A stretch of 42,228 nt of DNA from Zygnema cylindricum (taxonomy: Eukaryota > Streptophyta > Zygnematophyceae > Zygnematales > Zygnemataceae), in assembly GCA_037447655.1 (NCBI GenBank), contig JBBHKE010000484.1:1-42228 (forward strand). The letters are read 5' to 3'. The notes below the pieces were generated by a model, which worked only from the letters and a program-made list of their open reading frames with translations, was not told the DNA's origin and did not search any database. Below, in pieces: positions 37,701 to 42,228 of this stretch. Every line of letters starts with the position of its first letter. The stretch's first letter is position 1. The translations under genes were made by a program, and so were the position numbers.

Positions 37701-39630
37701 AGCTGAGTATTCTGACAACCAATTCGACTTTTTTTTCCATATAACAAACAGTTAAGTATACTACCTTTTCGACTTTTTTTACGAATTATAACGGTTGAGT
37801 ATACTGACCACCATATCAACTTCTTTTCCATATTATAACAGTTGAGTATACTGACCACTGTTTCAAGTTTTTTTCCATGTTGTAATAATCGAGTATACTG
37901 ACCACCATTTCGACCTTTTGTCCAAATAGTAACTGTTGATTCTTCTGACCACCGTTTCGACCTTTTTGCCATGTTATAATAGTTGAGTATACTGACCACC
38001 ATTTCGATCTTTTTTCCAGAGCAGTTGATTAATGTTGTATATTGAAGGAATTCAAGGCTGATATATCGCGATATCAGTATTTATCGATACTGCAACCTTG
38101 AAAAATCGATATCTATCAAGTTTTGCCGATAAATATCGATACAATTGACTGATAACCGTACGGTAATCCATACGTAAATCTTGACCAGACAGAAAGCATA
38201 TCCCGCCAAGCCTACACCAAACAGTTTATTGGCCCAAAATTTTACATTCATGAATAGTCTCTTAACATTTTTCAAAATCAAATGATTTCTTGGAACTACA
38301 TCGTTGCGACAAAATCTACGGCTACAAAAGGTCTCCATTTTATTAAAAGACCCCAGAGAATGCTGCATTTTTGCGGTGAATTTATTAAACGGGATCTTAT
38401 AAATCAGCGTCACCCAAAAAGTCAAATGTTTGGTACAAATTTATTACGGTACGGAACAGTGTAGCACACCATACTGGGAAAGTTTTTCAGCCTCAGCGGC
38501 GTAGAAAAAAAAGCGTTTGAAGAGTACGAAAATCATTGTACGGTTATTGACGATATCGCGATGCAAAAAATATGTATCGCGATTATTGGCAGTACGATAT
38601 ATTGATTATCGAGGCAGTATGTATCAATTATCCGCAAAACTTGCTCGATATACAAGCTACAGTTGAGCATACTGACCACCATTTCGACTTTTTTCCATAT
38701 AATAACAGTTGAGTATATCAACCACTGTTTTGACTTTATTTCCATAATGTAAAAGCTACTATGCCAACCACCATTTTGACTTTTTTTCCATATTATGCAG
38801 TTGCATACTACACCGCGAATCGTAATTAAAGTAATGAAAAAATTAGAGTAAAAAAACCAAAAAAAAATCAATTAAAAAAACCAAAAATCAATTAGAGTAA
38901 TGAACTCTAATTTATGTGATAGAACTTTTTCACAGAGGAAGTTTACTCTAATTTATTTAAGTACTCTATATTGGGTTATGTCGGCAATACTTATCCGCGC
39001 TGAAATTATGAACACTAAATTACGTAGATGTACAAAATCTGTCCGTCCGTATAGTTTTGACGTCATTATGACGCTAGAACTATTTGTCGCGCTGAATGTC
39101 AGTTAATGTTCACACTGACGACGATGCTGTCGACGAGCGAGAGTTATGCGAACGGCTTTTTTTCGATGTGATTGATTTTTTGTTTAGTGCGATTTCAAGT
39201 GCGAGCGCGATTCTATTAAATCATTATTTGTACCTTTTTACTTATAAAAGTACAATTTTGCACGGTTGGAAGTCGTCCGTACTCCACACTATTTAAAACA
39301 AACCTATATTATAATTTTTTACGCTAATTAAACCTTACCTTAAATAGAATAATGAAAAAAATAGAATCATTTACTCTATTTAAGGTGATAGAGTCGAAAT
39401 TTAGGGCGATCGAATTAGCGTTATTTACTCTAATTGCGATTCGCGGTGTACCAACCATTTCGAACTTTTTTCCATTTTAACAGTAATAAATATCCATTTC
39501 GACTGTCATTCTGTGTTGTCTTGTGCAGCTTAAGAGGCAAAAGGCTACTGCACCGGTTCCTGCGTCAACTAGTAAACAGAGTCTTCCATTGTCTTCACGA
39601 CCACCACGAGGAAGAGCAAGAGGACACTAG
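25699..39630 (+). CDS. NBS1: NBS1/nibrin homologue (whole gene, spliced)
   Basis: Subunit of the MRE11-RAD50-NBS1 complex, which senses and processes DNA double-strand breaks in the nucleus and activates ATM. At least 15 exons were assembled by hand; intron phases agree at every junction except inside 35063-35383. Total ~560-620 codons, near the size of land-plant NBS1 proteins and shorter than the human one (754). Order: start MVWVF; FHA domain (about residues 20-125) with SYSVGRKDC, SRLHSEV and LGTFV; BRCT1 with REWNSACTHLL; BRCT2 with KLFEGFTFF; acidic linker; PNFKRFRK (MRE11-binding motif); KEPYRESDL; final ADELFNADRLKRQ resembling the ATM-binding end. The C-terminus adds a basic RPPRGRARGH tail. 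Introns of 179-2448 bp carry transposons. No transcript evidence is available here. Confidence 0.92.
25748..27496 (+). other. NBS1 intron 1
   Basis: 1749 bp with no recognised gene inside. Contains two diverged GTGATACACTAGATTCAA-type repeats (about 26310 and 26358), an inverted motif CTAGACCTGG/ACCTGGTCTAG near 26895-26925, and a short hairpin CTTTCTCTCT...AGAGAGAAA near 27155. The 141-codon open frame at 26502-26927 shows no domain. Confidence 0.7.
27497..27550 (+). CDS. NBS1: NBS1 exon 2
   Basis: Acceptor TTGCAG, donor AAAG/GTAAAT. Encodes GPSVYNFTRAGSYSVGRK, with the FHA strand that carries the phosphothreonine-binding Arg (GRK). Phase 1 in and out. Confidence 0.9.
27877..28144 (+). CDS. 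NBS1: NBS1 exon 3 (FHA core)
   Basis: Encodes DCTVVINTDKAVSRLHSEV (SRxH motif), KVIDKSKLGTFVRK (the GT-F loop), and FLDDGDLVIFGTNKTLF. Acceptor TTTCACAG, donor TTCAG/GTTCTT. An alternative without splicing reads on to a stop at 28194, but the next exon restores the family motif FRLIFVPLVLC, so splicing is preferred. Phase 2 out. Confidence 0.93.
28751..28924. mobile_element. TA-flanked MITE in NBS1 intron 3
   Basis: 174 bp, ends CACAGCCCA and TGGGCTGTG, with TA on both sides (28749-28750, 28925-28926). The interior has TTAGAGT/ACTCTAA motifs reminiscent of the TA-CACC elements. Lies within the 1093-bp intron. Confidence 0.7.
29238..29326 (+). CDS. NBS1: NBS1 exon 4
   Basis: Acceptor CATGCAG, donor CATG/GTAAGA. 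Encodes LIFVPLVLCISK and MEAEKLAVEHG, the link from FHA to BRCT1 (the human counterpart reads FRIEYEPLVAC). Phase 2 in, 1 out. Confidence 0.88.
30158..30288 (+). CDS. NBS1: NBS1 exon 5 (BRCT1)
   Basis: Encodes GIHIVREWNSACTHLLIQ and AIASHKPISTLDYLL. The W-x5-CTHL pattern is the conserved BRCT1 segment of nibrin. Acceptor TCTGCAG, donor CTG/GTAACG, phase 1 in, 0 out. Confidence 0.92.
30683..30732 (+). CDS. NBS1: NBS1 exon 6
   Basis: 50-bp exon encoding AFSFVNSADTPLPNPE, between acceptor TTGCAG and donor GTGAGC. Equivalent to the end of BRCT1 and the P-x-L-P linker of the family. Phase 2 out. Confidence 0.82.
31670..31817 (+). CDS. NBS1: NBS1 exon 7 (BRCT2 start)
   Basis: Acceptor TTCTGTAG, donor TTT/GTATGG. 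Encodes EFVPQVFVGGGSSDDIQEI and SIERSKLFEGFTFFMGTREF; the LFEGFTFF segment corresponds to IFKGKTFIFL of human nibrin. Phase 2 in, 0 out. Confidence 0.88.
32498..32672. mobile_element. Pogo/Emigrant-like MITE in NBS1 intron 7
   Basis: 175 bp. Inverted ends CAGTAGAACCTGTCTAA followed by (A/T)..CAATACT, flanked by TA on both sides (32496-32497, 32673-32674). Arabidopsis Emigrant and related pogo-type MITEs have CAGTAAAACCTCTATAAAT-like ends at TA targets, so the assignment rests on terminus and target. No coding capacity. Confidence 0.85.
32820..32924 (+). CDS. NBS1: NBS1 exon 8 (BRCT2)
   Basis: Encodes LVIYSEKIGCGVQYNENLAL then LLEGAGGVIGRLTME. The acceptor used is CCAGTAG at 32817-32819, because the upstream AG would place a stop in phase 0. 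Donor GAG/GTGACT. Phase 0 in and out. Confidence 0.83.
33986..34190 (+). CDS. NBS1: NBS1 exon 9 (BRCT2 end)
   Basis: Acceptor GCGTGCAG. Encodes VLRFSAEMKRSVFVLPSNQ, IPANCLAYCDKLHVATELRL and IEAVLIGTCNFETLLEAPDA. The segment IEAVLIG followed by a polar linker corresponds to the end of BRCT2 in nibrin. Donor GCAG/GTAGTT, phase 1 out. Confidence 0.9.
34495..34619 (+). CDS. NBS1: NBS1 exon 10 (acidic linker)
   Basis: Acceptor AATCTCAG, donor AAG/GTAAGA. Encodes a Ser/Glu/Asp-rich stretch (STDETVDNSERDAEMDTAVS), as expected for the disordered middle of nibrin. Phase 1 in, 0 out. Confidence 0.82.
34799..34841 (+). CDS. NBS1: NBS1 exon 11 (tentative)
   Basis: 43 bp, QTVSSNEFSEAVVP, after a strong pyrimidine tract and AG (34797-34798), donor CAG/GTAGAA. 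The phase fits both neighbours (0 in, 1 out), but the sequence is unconserved linker. Confidence 0.65.
35063..35383 (+). CDS. NBS1: NBS1 exon 12 region (frame break or small intron)
   Basis: Acceptor TTGCAG at 35057-35062 and the incoming phase give GTDVSIGTKKLKQHLTQPPG, which runs to a stop at 35209. The conserved end GNGKAVPNFKRFRK (35345-35383), followed by donor AAG/GTAAGT, is in the next frame. PNFKRFRK matches the MRE11-binding KNFKKFKK motif of nibrin. Between them lies a G-rich stretch with a GGGGGG run. Either an intron lies within about 35140-35330, or 1 bp is wrong or mutated in the G run. Confidence 0.7.
35185..35300. repeat. G/A-rich low-complexity stretch
   Basis: Purine-rich (GGGGTCAGGGGGGTTGGG then repeated GGAGG/GGTGG units). 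It lies inside the disputed exon 12 region, where homopolymer sequencing errors would be likely. Confidence 0.8.
35951..36018 (+). CDS. NBS1: NBS1 exon 13
   Basis: Acceptor ATGACAG, donor ACAG/GTTGGT. Encodes VHLGVDSGNSYAVFVPFAK then EPY; land-plant NBS1 has a comparable P-F-x-K-x-P-Y-K-E segment after the FKRFRK motif. Phase 0 in, 2 out. Confidence 0.87.
36981..37080 (+). CDS. NBS1: NBS1 exon 14 (ATM-binding region)
   Basis: Acceptor GATGACAG/GGAG. Encodes ESDLQKEVTEFMRREKKRK then ENEAAADELFNADR. The acidic ...ADELFN motif corresponds to EESLADDLFRYNP of human nibrin, which recruits ATM. Donor AGG/GTAAAT, phase 0 out. Confidence 0.93.
37395..38030. repeat. Minisatellite, about 14 units of ~46 bp
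   Basis: Units of the form ACCACCATTTCGAC, TTTTTTCCATATTATAACAG, TTGAGTATACTG, with variable T-run lengths and many substitutions. It continues at 38654-38808 and 39449-39505 after two insertions. It produces spurious minus-strand frames of repeated peptides. Confidence 0.9.
38031..38653. mobile_element. Palindrome-rich insert in the minisatellite
   Basis: About 620 bp unrelated to the array, with TTGTATATTGA at the left edge (38033-38043) and TCGATATACAA at the right (38643-38653) as an imperfect inverted pair. Both ends are full of TATCGCGATA / TATCGATA motifs (38060-38145 and 38550-38640). The style resembles the GATA-rich end of the ~690-bp repeats. Boundaries are approximate. Confidence 0.5.
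38654..38808. repeat. Minisatellite, continued (about 3 units)
   Basis: Same unit as 37395-38030, ending ATGCAGTTGCATAC before the TA-flanked element. Confidence 0.85.
38811..39448. mobile_element. Complete TA-CACC small transposon, 638 bp
   Basis: Ends CACCGCGAATCGTAATTA and, read inward from the right, CACCGCGAATCGCAATTAG, with TA at 38809-38810 and 39449-39450. Removing the element and one TA restores the minisatellite unit GCATACTACCAACCATTTCG. The best-preserved family member here. Two ~67-codon frames inside have no transposase features. Confidence 0.85.
39449..39510. repeat. Minisatellite, last unit
   Basis: ACCAACCATTTCGAAC and TTTTTTCCATTTTAACAG, then decays 20 bp before the exon 15 acceptor. 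Confidence 0.8.
39529..39630 (+). CDS. NBS1: NBS1 final exon
   Basis: Acceptor TTGTGCAG. Encodes LKRQKATAPVPAS and ends SSRPPRGRARGH with TAG at 39628-39630. LKRQK follows ADELFNADR as LKRRR follows the DDLFRYNPY motif in human nibrin, so the phase-0 join is well supported. Confidence 0.88.
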   Translation, partial: LKRQKATAPVPASTSKQSLPLSSRPPRGRARGH

Positions 39631-41532
39631 GAGTTTTACAAGCTTCGACTTCTGCAGCAGGTTGATTGGTATCCACTTCCTTTCACCTCTCTATGGCTGT
39701 ATTTTTCCCTCTTCGTAGAGAGTTGTAAAAATTGCACTTTTTTCGTTCGGCTTCAGTTTATTCATTTCAGCAATGTCGAGCTTCTGGTAAAGGAGGCTGG
39801 CTGTGATGTGTTGAGATGCTACAAAGGTTGCGAAATACTCTTGCATATCAAGTCCATTGTGAGTTTATGGAGTAGATTTGAGTTTATGAAGTATAGAAGC
39901 TTGAATTCGAAGCTAGCAATAATAGTCAACAGGGAGTACAGATGATGATGATTGTGATTGACAGTAAATCCTCATCCACATCAGCAATTCTCATTTTTTG
40001 TACATTACGTAGTTCACCTTTTCCGAGGGATAACCTGCAGGTCTCCTAACCTCCTCACACATTGCTCACTCTCAACTCTCACTAACGCAAAAGGTTTAAT
40101 GGTGTTTAGTGTCTGCTAGTGAATATGTTTTTGGTTTCAACTGTATTTACTTGAAAGGTTTTGAAAAACAGATTGCAATGCATCTAACTTGAGCAAACTT
40201 CGGTAATATCAAGAATCGTAACGGTCAACTGTAGTTGATGGATGTTTGATGGTAACAAATTGTGTATTGGTATTCTGATTTATTATTCACCGGCTTTTTT
40301 ATTTTCTAATAATGCCTAAGAAACTTTGGCAATTATTCTAATCTACCTAGTCAACAGCAATTAGGATGAAGTACAGCAGATCATATTTTAGTCAAGCCTA
40401 TATCTTTGCACATACTTCGTCCATGGGGAAGTCACTTTTGTTCTGCCCTCTTTCCTCTGCCTGTTTTCCTTTTCTTGTTTCAAAACAAAGGTTTGGTCAA
40501 ATTGCCTGACCCAGCCGGCTTCAATCGGTTTTCATTGTTAATGTACATCCCACTGTAACAAGGACAAAAACTTTTTTAGTGATCTTGCTGAATGTCCATT
40601 GCGTTGTATCAGATGCTTTGTCTCTTTCCTTTCAAAATAGGCACATCGTTCAATGCGGCAACTTCAGGCATGTATGTAAGAGATGGGAAGTGTGTGTAGG
40701 GACACGTGCAAGCATGTTAGAATTGGTTTTTCTTGAAGGATATGAATAAAACTTCACCACCAACATTATTTTTCCAATTTCTTTGCAGTAAATTAGGAGC
40801 TGTATGATACTTCTGGTGTTCGTTTTCATATGCTTCAAATCTTGTCAGGCTCCACTTCGTGTGAAAGCAAACAAGGGGTCTGAGTATAAGATATCCCTGT
40901 TAGAAACTTATAGTGAGATAACTATGAGAGTAGTCGCCACTAACATGCGAGCTATACAGTTGCCCTTCATTAAAATGTTTTCTTAGTTCACAGACAACGA
41001 TGCAAATATAACGACATATGTTTCGGTGGTTTCAGTATGCTGCCAGTTGTCATGGCGATGAAAGAATGTGTAACCAGAAACTATCAAAACTGAACAATCA
41101 CTTTTAGAGATATTTGATTTCTTGGGACAAGCTTCGGATGATATCCATCGTACTTGTGGTCATCGCTTTTTTTGAAAGGCGAGGATCTATCCGCGACTTT
41201 ACAACAAGTGCAAGTTCTTCTCTTTCTTCAATCTGTTATAGTTGTTGTAGATTGTCAACATGTTTTGGGACTGCCTCAGCTTGCTCCGCGCGTTCGGGGG
41301 ATTTGTGGGGTTGTTTTTTACGGTCTTTCAATTTGTTTAAGTCTTGTCAAGTTGTTTAATTTTGGGACGCTATCTCCTTTTTTGTGTTTTTGTGCTTATG
41401 TTTCTTTTCAACATTTTTTGTCCTAAGTTCTTTCCGCTTTGTTTCCGCTCTAAGGTGCTTCCACCTTCGTTCAGTTTTATGTTTCATCTTTGCCTCTTGT
41501 TGTCAGTTATGCCTTTGCCTTTTTTTTCATGT
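39631..41532 (+). other. NBS1 3' UTR and downstream sequence
   Basis: No gene recognised. 40010-40125 resembles the NBS1 upstream block 25470-25560. The open frames of 60-94 codons found here (for example 41114-41359) have no domains and overlap each other. No clear AATAAA-to-cleavage layout can be fixed; AATAAA occurs at 40745. Confidence 0.5.
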
Positions 41533-41672
41533 ACTCAGAGGGTTTACCATAGAGCTTGGTAGAATAGTAGAAGAGTTCTTCAAAAAAATTATCGGCAAGG
41601 GAAAATAACAATCAATAGTATTCAGAAAAGGGGCTGACTTTATTAAAAAGCGCGATGGTAAACCATCTGAGT
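41533..41672. repeat. Inverted-repeat pair, possible 140-bp MITE
   Basis: ACTCAGAGGGTTTACCAT at 41533-41550 and ATGGTAAACCATCTGAGT at 41655-41672 are inverted copies with 16-17 of 18 matches. No target duplication was identified. Confidence 0.5.
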
Positions 41673-42228
41673 CCATAGGAACAAAAGGAAGTAGCATTGC
41701 CAAAACTGAAAAAACCACATGACTGCGGAATAAACAAAGAGGAAAATCAAGGCAAAACCGACAAGAATACGAAAGAATGGCAGGGAAATCGAAAACACCC
41801 TAAAAAGCAAAACCTCGCAAACAAAACAATCAATAGTTTTGGCACTATCTGCAGTTTGAGTGGTACAATGTAGGGCCGCCGATATAGTGCCACTGATGAT
41901 CTGACCTTAAGAACGATATACGATGAACTTTAGGTTTTTCGGGTTCCGTTAGGGTGCGTCTCTATGTACTTCAAACTTAGAGAATATACTTTGTTTTTTA
42001 GCGCAGATACGGCGGACCCGGATTTCAAGTGTTCCTATGTGTAACAACGAAATAGTTACTTAAAGGTGTGACGATTGAATACGCTGACAATGCCCGTGAC
42101 GGATGTCAACGTCTACAATTTGAGATAACGCACGCTATTTTTTGTAACAACATGTGACGTCGCATGTCTTACCGTGACATTGTAGACGTACCACCTTCCA
42201 GCCTGTGCAGTTTCACGGTTGAAAAAGA
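41673..42228. other. Unassigned downstream sequence
   Basis: No coding region. From about 42065 it has CGTCTACAA, GTGACGTC, and TTGTAGACG motifs typical of the flanks of palindrome-family copies C and E, suggesting another member begins at the window edge. Confidence 0.45.

Larger units (their letters stand above)
37081..39528 (+). other. NBS1 intron 15 (largest, repeat-filled)
   Basis: 2448 bp between exons 14 and 15 as numbered here (numbering allows one intron in the exon 12 region). It holds a minisatellite interrupted by a palindrome-rich insert and a TA-CACC transposon. No gene inside. Confidence 0.85.

Noticed and set aside
37694-38002. Open frame encoding a repeated peptide (NGGQYTRLLQHGKK type) on the minus strand
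   Set aside because: It is a translation of the intronic minisatellite; unit length varies and no start, domain or splice context supports a gene.
37395-38030. CRISPR-like array
   Set aside because: Units are contiguous and degenerate with no unique spacers, in a eukaryotic intron.
41114-41608. Cluster of 72-90 codon overlapping plus-strand frames, considered as a downstream gene or LINE fragment
   Set aside because: Frames overlap, are Cys/Phe/Leu rich from T-rich DNA, and no reverse transcriptase or other motif could be matched with confidence.

Overview
The window looks like nuclear DNA of a plant-lineage eukaryote. It holds one recognisable host gene with at least 15 short exons and GT-AG introns, embedded in dense layers of plant-type transposons: Ty3/gypsy elements primed by initiator tRNA-Met, small TA-target inverted-repeat elements and a pogo/Emigrant-like MITE. 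No bacterial operon, CRISPR array or rRNA gene was seen. A charophyte alga or an early-diverging land plant would fit, but that is inference from gene style and repeat content only. The assembly has a 10-N gap at 19719-19728.

Positions 1-5860 contain no recognised gene. They hold two direct copies of a ~690-bp repeat rich in GATA/TATC palindromes (about 175-866 and 2062-2755), pieces of a TA-flanked small-transposon family, and two copies of a family centred on a conserved 22-bp palindrome (around 3240 and 5520). Positions 5864-16895 are one nested transposon stack. A TA-flanked non-autonomous element is split by a plus-strand gypsy element (6253-16711, 5-bp duplication CGGAG on both sides). 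Most of the interior of that element is replaced by a minus-strand relative (about 8915-16302). This relative is itself interrupted by a 1049-bp TG...CA element (14120-15168, duplication CACCC) carrying a tRNA-like pol III promoter-like module. All coding frames of the retroelements are broken and several catalytic residues are lost. Positions 16898-25366 hold further family members, a third degraded gypsy copy (about 20033-23092, minus) with a second copy of the TG...CA element inside its LTR, and a 634-bp inverted-repeat element ending ~330 bp before the host gene.

Positions 25699-39630 (plus strand) encode a homologue of NBS1/nibrin, the FHA-BRCT subunit of the MRE11-RAD50-NBS1 double-strand-break sensor. 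Splice phases join up from start codon to stop, with an FHA domain, two BRCT-like regions, the MRE11-binding motif and the C-terminal ATM-binding acidic motif. One place (35063-35383) needs either a small extra intron or a 1-bp correction. Its introns carry small transposons and a minisatellite of ~46-bp units that was itself invaded twice. Positions 39631-42228 contain no recognised gene.

The most informative observations are: the nested stack, which can be put in chronological order from its target duplications and junctions; the head-to-head chimeric gypsy element; the TG...CA element with pol III-like boxes; the five-copy family built round a strongly preserved palindrome; and a hairpin in the 690-bp repeat that differs between copies by a compensatory base-pair change.
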